A program made the position numbers and the translations under genes. Positions 27,244 through 35,272 of a stretch of DNA of 64,000 bases are shown here, piece after piece. How positions within the stretch are numbered: the first letter of the stretch is position 1; every line of letters starts with the position of its first letter. The notes below the pieces were generated by a model. It was not told where the DNA came from. It made no database searches and was given only the letters and a program-made list of their open reading frames with translations. The DNA is from JABMMZ01 sp040403495 (GTDB taxonomy: Bacteria; Bacteroidota; Bacteroidia; NS11-12g; UBA955): positions 11,588 through 75,587 of the forward strand of contig JBBAKM010000014.1 of the NCBI GenBank assembly GCA_040403495.1, in the 5' to 3' direction.

Positions 27244-27644
27244 GAAAATTTTTATTTTTTGGATTTGTATTATTGGTTTCTTGTTACAATAAGCCCTTTC
27301 ATCAAGAACCAATTGATTTGCTTTTTAGGATTAAATCAACTTCGAATGTCGATTACCAGATAAGTGAGATTTATCCGAATACACCGCGTAGTAAAAATTT
27401 AAAATTAGATTCTGTAAATGCTTATTATCCTAATTTTGATGTTAATTATGACAGTGTATTTTATGTTGTTAAAAACACTGTAAATAGAAGGCAGTTTTAT
27501 TTTTCTTTAAAATATAAATACAAAGTTGTTGAAGATTTAGATAAGGCGGATGTTAGTGTGCGTTTTTATGATTTTTTGCCAAGGAATTTAAGTTTGGATA
27601 GTGTTAATCTTGTTAAGGATGAATTATGGTTGTTTTGCGAATAA
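27240..27644 (+). CDS. Small predicted lipoprotein of unknown function (operon gene 2)
   Basis: The 134-residue product has a short signal ending LLVSC (Cys15). The mature chain is ~120 residues, with repeated D-S-V turns (KLDSVNAYYPNFDVNYDSVF) and alternating strands, so probably a beta-sandwich. It overlaps the previous gene by 4 nt and the next by 19 nt, which supports translational coupling of all three. The pairing of a small lipoprotein with a barrel-like protein resembles DUF6452/DUF6048 pairs, but I cannot confirm this from sequence alone. Confidence 0.65.
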   Translation: MRKFLFFGFVLLVSCYNKPFHQEPIDLLFRIKSTSNVDYQISEIYPNTPRSKNLKLDSVNAYYPNFDVNYDSVFYVVKNTVNRRQFYFSLKYKYKVVEDLDKADVSVRFYDFLPRNLSLDSVNLVKDELWLFCE

Positions 27645-28267
27645 TAATCTTTGTTTTTTTTAATATTTGTGTTTTGTCATTAATGTCTGATACAATACCT
27701 AAATACAGGCATACTTTTGGGTTATCTGTAAGTAAGCCATTTGAGTATGTTTTGCCATATAAAAACATTAAGAATGAGTTTTTTTATTCATTAAGAAAAT
27801 ACAATAATTTGAATGTTCAATTAAGTGGTGGTTTTGAAAAGTTGAATTTATCAGTCGAAGAAAATAATGTAGTTAATGGTTTGTACATTCGCTTGGGTTT
27901 TAATAAGTCAATCCGTGTTAAGGGGAGCAAATATTTGAATAATCGATTTTATTATGGGTTCAACTTGTTTGCTAATTACTACAAACATAAAGTGGAAATT
28001 GAACCATTAGGACAGTTCAAAGGGGGATATTATTTGCAAAAAGAAAACCTGTCAAGTTGTGGTTCAATTGAAACAGAACTTGGGATAAATCTATACAAAT
28101 CTTCAAATAAAAAATTCTCAGTTTTGTGTGTGCAGCGAGGTGGATTTGTGATTGTACAGCCAAAGATGATGTATTATGCACCTGAATTGCCAGGAATTAA
28201 GCAGTATAATATGAATAGACTTTATTGGTCCGCCTTAAATTTTACGATAATGTACTCTTTTAAGTAA
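27626..28267 (+). CDS. Predicted outer-membrane beta-barrel protein (operon gene 3)
   Basis: The 213-residue product starts with an N-terminal hydrophobic segment (IIIFVFFNICVLSL) and continues as amphipathic strands with aromatic girdles, such as NRFYYGFNLFANYYKH, ending in LNFTIMYSFK, an aromatic barrel-like terminus. The start overlaps the previous gene by 19 nt. Together with the two lipoproteins it may form an outer-membrane complex, which is inference from the operon layout. Confidence 0.6.
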   Translation: MVVLRIIIFVFFNICVLSLMSDTIPKYRHTFGLSVSKPFEYVLPYKNIKNEFFYSLRKYNNLNVQLSGGFEKLNLSVEENNVVNGLYIRLGFNKSIRVKGSKYLNNRFYYGFNLFANYYKHKVEIEPLGQFKGGYYLQKENLSSCGSIETELGINLYKSSNKKFSVLCVQRGGFVIVQPKMMYYAPELPGIKQYNMNRLYWSALNFTIMYSFK

Positions 28268-28452
28268 ATTTAGTTTTATTTTTCCCATTGACAAATTGGC
28301 GTTTTGCAGGACTCGCTGTCAGATTAATATTGTAAGTTCATTTGTGGCATCATTGTGGGAACATGAGTACAATAGTCTACACTTATAACATTAGTGGGAT
28401 TATTAATTTTAAAATATAAAATCAAACTATTAAATTTGTTTATTATTCAATA

Positions 28453-31002
28453 ATGGAAGCTAAATTTTCACCACGCGTTAAAGAAGTGATTCAATTCAGT
28501 CGCGAAGAGGCAATTAGAATTGGTCACGATTATATAGGTCCCGAACATTTGTTGCTGGGAATGATCAGAGAAGGAGAAGGGACTGCTGTAAATACTCTTA
28601 AATCTTTGGAGTTAGATGTCATAAGATTGAAAAAATCTATTGAAGATTTAATCAGAGGAACCGCCTCTCATGTTAGTAATTTGGGAAATATTCCGCTGAC
28701 AAAACAAGCTGAAAAAGCCCTTAAAATCACTTACTTAGAAGCTAAGATTTTTAAAACAGATACCATTGGCACTGAACATCTTTTGCTTGCCATATTAAGA
28801 GACGAAGACAATGTTGCCTCTAAGGTTTTGTCACAATATGGCATTACTTACGATTTTTTTAAACAAACCCTGTTAGATGGGTTAAGTTCCGATGGGTCAA
28901 GAACCCAATTGCCTCCAAGCAATGCGTTTGAAGAAGAGGGTGGCGAACCTATGGAGGATAGAAAGTTGGAAGACTTGAAAAAGAAAAACACCAAATCAAA
29001 TACACCTGTATTGGATAATTTTGGTAGAGATTTAACCAAATTGGCAGAAGATGGTAAGTTGGACCCTATTGTTGGAAGAGAAAAAGAAATTGAAAGAGTT
29101 TCTCAGATTTTATCCAGAAGAAAGAAAAACAATCCAATTTTAATTGGAGAACCCGGTGTAGGTAAAACCGCTATTGCAGAGGGTTTGGCTTTAAGAATAA
29201 TTCAAAGAAAAGTATCGCGCGTTCTTTACAATAAAAGAGTTGTTACTTTAGATTTAGCCTCATTAGTGGCAGGAACTAAATACAGAGGTCAGTTTGAGGA
29301 ACGTATGAAAGCCATAATGACAGAGCTTGAAAAAGCAGACGATGTAATTTTGTTTATTGATGAAATTCATACCATTGTGGGTGCCGGCGGTGCAAGCGGT
29401 AGTTTGGATGCTAGCAACATGTTTAAACCTGCATTGGCAAGGGGCGAAGTGCAATGTATTGGTGCTACAACTTTGGATGAATACAGACAATACATTGAAA
29501 AAGATGGTGCTTTAGAAAGACGTTTTCAAATGGTAATCATTGAGCCAGCGTCTCCTGAAGAGTCCATAGAGATATTACACAATATCAAAGATAAATACGA
29601 AGATCACCACAATGTAACCTATACCGACGAGGCAATAGAAGCTTGTGTAAGAATGAGTAATAGATACATTACCGATAGAAATTTACCTGACAAAGCTATT
29701 GATGTGTTAGACGAAGTGGGCGCTAGAGTCCATATTACCAATATTAATGTTCCCAAAGATATTCTTGACTTAGAAGCGCAAATTGAATCTATTAAACAAG
29801 AAAAGATTTCGGTTGTAAAAAGTCAAAAGTATGAAGAAGCGGCAAAGTTGAGAGATAAGGAAAAAAACTTAATCAATCAATTGGACGCGGCAAAAATAGA
29901 ATGGGAAAAGGAGACTGGTAGCAACAGATTTACGGTAACTGAAGACAATGTTGCCGAAGTAATCGCCATGATGACAGGTATTCCTGTTAAGCGAATTGGC
30001 CAAAGTGAAGGTAAAAAATTACTGACCATGGAAAGTGATATTAAGAAAAGAGTAATTGGCCAAGACAAAGCCATTGAAAAATTATCAAAGGCAATTCAAA
30101 GAACTAGAGCGGGACTTAAAGATCCAAACAAACCGATTGGGTCGTTTATTTTCTTAGGGCCTACTGGTGTTGGTAAAACAGAATTGGCAAAGGCACTTAG
30201 CGAATACATGTTCGACAGTAATGATGCTTTAATCAGAATAGACATGAGTGAGTTTATGGAAAAATTTGCCATAAGCAGATTGGTAGGAGCGCCTCCAGGT
30301 TATGTAGGGTACGAAGAAGGCGGATTGCTGACCGAAAAAGTGAGAAGAAAACCCTATTCTGTGGTGTTGTTTGATGAGGTTGAAAAAGCCCATCCAGATG
30401 TGTTTAATATTATGCTCCAAGTGTTAGATGAAGGATTTATTACTGACAGTTTGGGTCGTAAAATTGATTTCAGAAATACTGTTATTATCATGACATCCAA
30501 TATTGGTTCCCGTCAATTAAAGGATTTTGGAACTGGGGTTGGTTTTGCCACTTCCAATAAATTAGCCAGCAATGAGTCAGAAAGCAAGCAAGTGATTGAA
30601 GGAGCTTTAAAGAAATTTTTCTCACCTGAGTTTTTAAATCGTATTGACGATATTATTGTATTCAATAGTTTAGAGAAACATGATATTTTGAATATTTTAG
30701 AGATTCAAATGAAGAAAATGTTGAAACGCATCGAAGATTTGGGTTACAAAATAGAATTGTCACAAGAAGCAAAAGAGTTTATTGCAGAACAAGGTTTTGA
30801 CAGTAAATTTGGTGCACGACCATTGCACAGAGCCATACAGAAGTATTTGGAAGATCCCTTGGCAGAAGAGATTCTAAAAGGTGATATTGTAGAAGGTTCA
30901 GTGGTTAATATTGAACTCGACAAAGAATCCAATCTTTTGAAAGTGATTAAAGATTTACCGCCAACGACTCCCAAAAAAACCAGAAAACTCAAAGGAGAAT
31001 AA
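28453..31002 (+). CDS. clpC: ATP-dependent Clp protease ATP-binding subunit ClpC
   Basis: The 849-residue AAA+ protein has two N-terminal Clp repeats (residues ~1-150; IGHDYIGPEHLLLGMIREGE and IGTEHLLLAILRDED), a first ATPase with GEPGVGKTAIAEG and LFIDEIHTIVGAGG, and a UVR-like middle segment (KSQKYEEAAKLRDKEKNL). A second ATPase carries LGPTGVGKTELAKAL, VVLFDEVEKAHPDVFN and the C-terminal domain FGARPLHRAIQKYLEDPLAEEIL. It unfolds substrates for ClpP and can disaggregate proteins. No clpP lies nearby. The 185-nt upstream gap contains only a one-mismatch -7-like box (TAATATTG, 28325-28332). Confidence 0.95.
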   Translation: MEAKFSPRVKEVIQFSREEAIRIGHDYIGPEHLLLGMIREGEGTAVNTLKSLELDVIRLKKSIEDLIRGTASHVSNLGNIPLTKQAEKALKITYLEAKIFKTDTIGTEHLLLAILRDEDNVASKVLSQYGITYDFFKQTLLDGLSSDGSRTQLPPSNAFEEEGGEPMEDRKLEDLKKKNTKSNTPVLDNFGRDLTKLAEDGKLDPIVGREKEIERVSQILSRRKKNNPILIGEPGVGKTAIAEGLALRIIQRKVSRVLYNKRVVTLDLASLVAGTKYRGQFEERMKAIMTELEKADDVILFIDEIHTIVGAGGASGSLDASNMFKPALARGEVQCIGATTLDEYRQYIEKDGALERRFQMVIIEPASPEESIEILHNIKDKYEDHHNVTYTDEAIEACVRMSNRYITDRNLPDKAIDVLDEVGARVHITNINVPKDILDLEAQIESIKQEKISVVKSQKYEEAAKLRDKEKNLINQLDAAKIEWEKETGSNRFTVTEDNVAEVIAMMTGIPVKRIGQSEGKKLLTMESDIKKRVIGQDKAIEKLSKAIQRTRAGLKDPNKPIGSFIFLGPTGVGKTELAKALSEYMFDSNDALIRIDMSEFMEKFAISRLVGAPPGYVGYEEGGLLTEKVRRKPYSVVLFDEVEKAHPDVFNIMLQVLDEGFITDSLGRKIDFRNTVIIMTSNIGSRQLKDFGTGVGFATSNKLASNESESKQVIEGALKKFFSPEFLNRIDDIIVFNSLEKHDILNILEIQMKKMLKRIEDLGYKIELSQEAKEFIAEQGFDSKFGARPLHRAIQKYLEDPLAEEILKGDIVEGSVVNIELDKESNLLKVIKDLPPTTPKKTRKLKGE

Positions 31003-31110
31003 AGGTAGTCAACATTTGATAAAGGCCGTTTATTTATTTTATCAGTGTTTTTTATTTTGAATCATACAGAGACAGTTTAACAGGTTTATCAATAGATTAA
31101 TAAATTAAAA

Positions 31111-31875
31111 ATGAAACACTTGTTATACAAGCTAAGCATCTTATTCCTGATTGTTTTTCAAGCGACATCAATGAGTGCGCAAGCTATGCTTGATTTAGAA
31201 ACGGGAGCTGTATTTTCAGGTTATAACAATGTCAGAATTCCTGGTAATTTGGGTACCAATTTTTCGCTTAAAAATGATTTAAAACCTCAAGTAACCCCGT
31301 TTTACCGTTTAAGAGGAAGTTATGTTATAAAAAAGCGCCATTCGTTTTCTGTATTGTATGCACCACTCAAAATAAAATCAGAAGGCAATGTCGCAAAAGA
31401 CATCTTTTTTCAAGGTGTTTTGTTCCCGGCAAACACTGATCTTAAAGGGACTTATCAATTTAATTCATACAGACTTACGTACCGGTATGATATCATCAGC
31501 AAACCTAAATTTGTTTTTGGTTTAGGGTTTACAGGAAAAATTAGAGATGCTAAAATTGCACTTTCTGCGCCCGGACTTAATGCTGAGAGAGGGAATGTTG
31601 GATTTGTGCCAATTGTAAATTTTAGATTCAAATGGAATATAGATGATAAATTTGGATTAATTCTAGAAGGCGATGCGCTTGCAGCACCTCAAGGTAGAGC
31701 GGAAGATATTCAATTGGCCGCAACCTATCAAAAGTCAGACAACATCGGTTTTCGTGCAGGTTATCGTATGCTTGAAGGTGGCGCAGGAAATAATTCAGTT
31801 TATAATTTCACCCTTATTCACTACGCCTCATTTGGAATAACTTATACGTTTGTTCGTAAGAACTCGAGCAATTAA
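31111..31875 (+). CDS. Predicted outer-membrane beta-barrel protein
   Basis: The 254-residue product has a signal peptide ending SMSAQ and about eight to ten amphipathic strands (RLRGSYVIKKRHSFSVLYAP, YRLTYRYDIISKPKFVFGLG, NIGFRAGYRMLEGG), and ends SFGITYTF followed by a short tail. This is the shape of a small OmpA/OmpW-type barrel. I assign no substrate. It lies 108 nt after clpC, probably with its own promoter, and directly before the first repeat island. Confidence 0.65.
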   Translation: MKHLLYKLSILFLIVFQATSMSAQAMLDLETGAVFSGYNNVRIPGNLGTNFSLKNDLKPQVTPFYRLRGSYVIKKRHSFSVLYAPLKIKSEGNVAKDIFFQGVLFPANTDLKGTYQFNSYRLTYRYDIISKPKFVFGLGFTGKIRDAKIALSAPGLNAERGNVGFVPIVNFRFKWNIDDKFGLILEGDALAAPQGRAEDIQLAATYQKSDNIGFRAGYRMLEGGAGNNSVYNFTLIHYASFGITYTFVRKNSSN

Positions 31876-31957
31876 TTTAATAAATTCAATGGTTTTTATG
31901 ATGTCGCCACTCTGCGGATAGTGTCAATTATTAATCATTCAACAATTTTAACTAGAT

Positions 31958-32040
31958 AGATTCTGAAACCTGTGCTGAACTTGATTCTGGCTGAATGTCG
32001 GTTTATTCAACAACTAAACAACTAAACGAATAAACAACTA
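31958..32040. repeat. Diverged partial copy of the island module
   Basis: AGATTCTGAAACCTGTGCTG, followed by a variant of the AACTTGATTC...AATGTCGG..ATTATTCAACAACTAAAC block seen at 32170-32231, with several substitutions (for example GATTCTGGCTGAATG), then 8-nt-period ACTAAACA units. Confidence 0.75.
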
Positions 32041-32303
32041 AACAATCACGCTGCACGGCGTGAAACAATTTCCCCTTGCTGTCATGTCGACGAAGGAGAC
32101 ATCTTTTCCTGACAGCTATTTTAAAGAGAACCAAGATACCTCCTTTGTCGGTATGACAATACCATAAAAAGATTCTGAAACCTGTGCTGAACTTGATTCA
32201 GAATGAATGTCGGATTATTCAACAACTAAACACCCTTCGAGAGCACTTCGACAAGCTCAGTACAAGCTCTCTCACGTGCCTAGGCTCAGCCTAGTGGGTG
32301 ACA
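32041..32303. repeat. 263-bp direct repeat, copy 1
   Basis: Copy 1 is identical by eye to copy 2 at 32316-32578, with a 12-nt spacer (32304-32315), so the period is 275 nt. Modules in order: a TCACGC/GCGTGA hairpin (32044-32065), a 39-nt palindrome GCTGTCA...TGACAGC (32078-32116), a CTGAA/TTCAG block, and a REP-like element from CACCCTTCGAGAG to GTGGGTGAC (32231-32302) with core CTAGGCT-C-AGCCTAG. Confidence 0.9.
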
Positions 32304-32315
32304 AAAGGGTAATAT

Positions 32316-32578
32316 AACAATCACGCTGCACGGCGTGAAACAATTTCCCCTTGCTGTCATGTCGACGAAGGAGACATCTTTTCCTGACAGCTATTTTAAA
32401 GAGAACCAAGATACCTCCTTTGTCGGTATGACAATACCATAAAAAGATTCTGAAACCTGTGCTGAACTTGATTCAGAATGAATGTCGGATTATTCAACAA
32501 CTAAACACCCTTCGAGAGCACTTCGACAAGCTCAGTACAAGCTCTCTCACGTGCCTAGGCTCAGCCTAGTGGGTGACA
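32316..32578. repeat. 263-bp direct repeat, copy 2
   Basis: Copy 2 matches copy 1 base for base by eye. Absence of any difference in non-coding DNA points to a recent duplication or ongoing conversion. Its REP-like element is at 32506-32577. Confidence 0.9.
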
Positions 32579-32650
32579 CCTAAACACCTAAACACCTAAA
32601 CACCTAAACAACTAAACAACTAAACAACTAAACAACTAAACGCCTAAACA
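32577..32650. repeat. 8-nt-period array (C/A)CTAAACA
   Basis: About nine consecutive units: four CCTAAACA-type, then five ACTAAACA-type, then one GCCTAAACA. Shorter runs occur at ~32018-32041 and, inverted as TGTTTAG, in island B. The units have no spacers, so this is not a CRISPR. Confidence 0.85.
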
Positions 32651-32651
32651 C

Positions 32652-33929
32652 TCAGGCTTCACGGTGTGACATTAAATTAAACGACATCACTATTGGGATA
32701 GATACGAATAATGAAACCATAAACAAGTAGTGGTAGGGAACGACAATGAAGGCATAAAAGCCAATAAGGCAGATTTTTAAAGTGATTAACTGGATTTGTT
32801 CTGGCTTTAATTTTGATTTGTTTTTAACGAAAAACCATACGCTTAATAATGGCAAAAGGAGGTTGATAATCGTTTGTAGTTTAACAAACGATTCTATCTT
32901 GTCAACTAATGTTCCAGGCCAGTACAGATAGTAATAGCTGGCAAATCCGAGACCGTTAAACAATTGATAGGGGTTGTCGCCAGGTTGTTGCCACGCTTGT
33001 CCTTTCCATTCTTGAATATAAACGGGAATAAATGCGCCAAAACTGTCAGTTAAAAGTCCAGGATACTTGGAGATATAAGGAATAATAAAAAAGGCCAATG
33101 CAAACAAGACACAAAGGGCCGAAAGGATTATCGTTTGTTTCTTGTTTTTGATAAAGCTAGAATAAATATAAAACGGAGTCCACAACACAATGGAATATCT
33201 CGACATTAAAATGCTAGACAATCCGATAGCTTTTGAAAGCGTATTGCCATAAATTAATGCAACCGCAAAAAAGAGGTAGTAGGCAGATATAAGCGTTTCA
33301 ATAGTGTGGCCAATAATTACTTTGTCGTCAATATAAAAGCTAAATAAGATAAAAAATGGCAAACTAATTTTTAGGAAAATAGTGAATTGATGACTAGAGG
33401 TGTTGATGGTTTTAACGGTGTAATATAAAAAACTTAAAAGTAAAACCAAAAGAGCTGCCATTCGATAGTCGGTATGCGTAAGTTCGGCACCAACAAAGGG
33501 TAGCCAATGCATGGGAAAGTAGTTGGGGGTCCAAGAATAAGTGCCTTTGTCAATAGGGGTATAAACAAACTCTTGGTTTATAAAGCGACTGACATAGACA
33601 TTTTGTGTCGTTGGGATAATGTCTGAAACGACAATGTCTATGGGAGTTGAGTTGAAAAATGAATTAAAAAAAACAATTGTAAATAGAGCAGCCAGAGAAA
33701 AAAACAGGTAATACACTTTTTTGTGCTTACCAATTGGGGTTTCAATTTGAGGGGTATTGTTTTGTTTTTCGAATAATTGGAAAGCTTGGAATAATAGTAA
33801 GCAAGAGAGGAATGTATTGAAAAGAGAATTTACAGTTGAGGGAAGCCAATTTTTACCAAAAGTATAAAAGCATATTTCCAAAAAGAAAATGGCATACAGA
33901 AAAACGACTGACTTATTGAGTTTCAACAT
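32652..33929 (-). CDS. Polytopic membrane protein, possible GT-C type glycosyltransferase
   Basis: The 425-residue product has roughly ten to twelve hydrophobic helices separated by short loops. One large extracytoplasmic loop, after the third helix, contains DIVVSDIIPTTQNVYVSRF and ends TPNYFPMHWLPFVGAEL. The general shape (large first loop, many helices, HW and PYHYLF motifs) resembles GT-C fold enzymes such as the GT87 family, which use polyprenyl-linked sugars. I cannot identify a catalytic residue with certainty. The ATG at 33929 is preferred to a TTG at 33938. It ends against repeat island A. Confidence 0.65.
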   Translation of the reverse strand: MLKLNKSVVFLYAIFFLEICFYTFGKNWLPSTVNSLFNTFLSCLLLFQAFQLFEKQNNTPQIETPIGKHKKVYYLFFSLAALFTIVFFNSFFNSTPIDIVVSDIIPTTQNVYVSRFINQEFVYTPIDKGTYSWTPNYFPMHWLPFVGAELTHTDYRMAALLVLLLSFLYYTVKTINTSSHQFTIFLKISLPFFILFSFYIDDKVIIGHTIETLISAYYLFFAVALIYGNTLSKAIGLSSILMSRYSIVLWTPFYIYSSFIKNKKQTIILSALCVLFALAFFIIPYISKYPGLLTDSFGAFIPVYIQEWKGQAWQQPGDNPYQLFNGLGFASYYYLYWPGTLVDKIESFVKLQTIINLLLPLLSVWFFVKNKSKLKPEQIQLITLKICLIGFYAFIVVPYHYLFMVSLFVSIPIVMSFNLMSHREA

Positions 33930-33991
33930 GAGATGCAAAACTATTAAAATTTATGTATTCCAGAAGAACAAAGAAAAAAAAGAAAAAAGAG

Positions 33992-34024
33992 GCAAAAAAA
34001 AATCTCCTTTTGGGGAGATTTTTA
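33992..34024 (-). terminator. Rho-independent terminator of rpoD
   Basis: On the minus strand, downstream of rpoD, the stem GGAGATTTTT / AAAAATCTCC (34014-34023 and 33998-34007) with a 6-nt loop is followed by a long T-run. Confidence 0.8.
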
Positions 34025-34032
34025 GATTAGGA

Positions 34033-34896
34033 TTAACCTAAGTATGTTTTTAGGATTTTGCTTTTAGATGATTTTCTTAATCTTCTAAGTGCTTTTTCTT
34101 TGATTTGTCTAACACGTTCTCTTGTAAGGCCAACTTTCTCAGAAATATCTTCGAGGGTGTGAGCTGGTCCACCGTCTAAGCCGTAATAGTATTTCAAAAC
34201 ATCACGTTCTTTTTCGCTAAGGGTAGAGATAACACGGTTAATTTCTTTTTGCAAAGATTCGTTCATCAACGGAACGTCAGGATTAGGTTCGTCGTTGTTA
34301 TCAAGAACACCAAGTAGGGTGTTGTCTTCACCTTCGGTGAGGGGAGCGTCAATAGACAAGTGTCTTCCGCTTGACTTAAGGGCATTTTCAACCTCAATAA
34401 GAGGAATTTCCAACATTTGAGCAATTTCTTCAGCGGTAGGTTCTCTTTCAAATTCTTGTTCAAGTTTGGCAGCAGCGGCGCTGATACGACCGATAGAGCC
34501 TACTTTGTTAAGAGGTAAACGAACAATACGAGATTGGTCGGCCAAGGCTTGAAGGATTGATTGACGAATCCACCATACAGCGTAAGAGATGAATTTAAAA
34601 CCTCTAGTTTCGTCAAAACGTTTAGCAGCTTTAATTAAACCTAAGTTACCTTCATTGATTAAATCACCAAGCGTTAAACCTTGGTTTTGGTATTGTTTAC
34701 TAACAGAAACCACGAAACGTAGGTTAGCATTTACTAATTTCTCTAGAGCAGCTTGGTCGCCTTCTCTGATTCTTCTGGCGAGTTCCACCTCTTCTTGAGC
34801 GTCAATCATTTGAACCTTTGAAATTTCGTTCAAATATTTGTCAAGAGATTTGTTCTCACGATTTGTAAATTGTTTTGATATTTTAAGCTGTCTCAT
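34033..34896 (-). CDS. rpoD: RNA polymerase primary sigma factor RpoD/SigA
   Basis: The 287-residue product is the compact Bacteroidota primary sigma factor, without region 1.1 or the non-conserved insertion of E. coli sigma-70. Region 1.2 starts at SLDKYLNEISKVQMI. Region 2 contains LVNANLRFVVSVSKQYQ, GDLINEGNLGLIKAAKRFDE and FISYAVWWIRQSILQAL. Region 3 is around LPLNKVGSIGRISAAAAKLE. Region 4 contains LEDISEKVGLTRERVRQIKEKALRRLR. It directs RNA polymerase to TAnnTTTG promoters, the same elements seen in front of many genes here, including its own at 34935-34942. A strong terminator follows. Confidence 0.96.
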   Translation of the reverse strand: MRQLKISKQFTNRENKSLDKYLNEISKVQMIDAQEEVELARRIREGDQAALEKLVNANLRFVVSVSKQYQNQGLTLGDLINEGNLGLIKAAKRFDETRGFKFISYAVWWIRQSILQALADQSRIVRLPLNKVGSIGRISAAAAKLEQEFEREPTAEEIAQMLEIPLIEVENALKSSGRHLSIDAPLTEGEDNTLLGVLDNNDEPNPDVPLMNESLQKEINRVISTLSEKERDVLKYYYGLDGGPAHTLEDISEKVGLTRERVRQIKEKALRRLRKSSKSKILKTYLG

Positions 34897-34934
34897 TTAT
34901 TTTATGGTAGGTCTAAATCTTAGAAAAAAGTTTG

Positions 34935-34942
34935 CAAATATA
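34935..34942 (-). promoter_or_regulatory. -7 promoter element of rpoD
   Basis: The minus strand reads TATATTTG, an exact TAnnTTTG, 38 nt before the rpoD ATG. Confidence 0.55.
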
Positions 34943-35272
34943 CGAATTTTGGATTAAAAAAGAGTAGATTTTGCTAGGAATTTCAAGTACTTCATAGCTG
35001 CAAAAACCTTGCCAAATATTCGACTTGCTTATATTGTCTCAATTAACTTCCAATAAATCTTGATTCTAGAGATTAGAGATTTGTTTTTGATGTATGATAC
35101 TGCTTTTTTTATTATACTATTGTTTTTTTGAATTTTGTTTTATATTTTAATATAAACGCAGATTTATGTCACATATTTGAGTGTTTTATTTGTAAATAAT
35201 TGTGGATATAAATAAATGAATATATTGTGTTTTAGTATAATGTTTGTTATTTTTGAATTAATTAAAAAAACG
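34943..35272. other. AT-rich gap between divergent genes
   Basis: About 330 nt, strongly AT-rich, separates the rpoD promoter from the large T9SS gene. It contains runs of T and A and no open frame beyond the alternative T9SS starts (ATG at 35216). I see no hairpin with a convincing stem and no RNA gene. Confidence 0.6.

Larger units (their letters stand above)
31876..32651. repeat. Intergenic repeat island A
   Basis: This 776-nt gap holds no gene. It is a mosaic of short modules: a truncated module at 31958-32040, two perfect 263-nt copies, and an 8-nt-period array next to the following gene. Its hairpin modules recur, inverted, in island B (59007-59708). It separates two convergent genes. 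Confidence 0.85.

Noticed and set aside
28268..28452. Possible tRNA or riboswitch before clpC
   Set aside because: No cloverleaf or known aptamer pattern could be built; only weak promoter-like sequence.
32577..32650. CRISPR or telomere-like array
   Set aside because: Octamers without spacers; explained as a simple tandem repeat.
31876..32651. Insertion sequence
   Set aside because: No transposase frame and no terminal inverted repeat pair around a coding region; better described as non-coding repeats.
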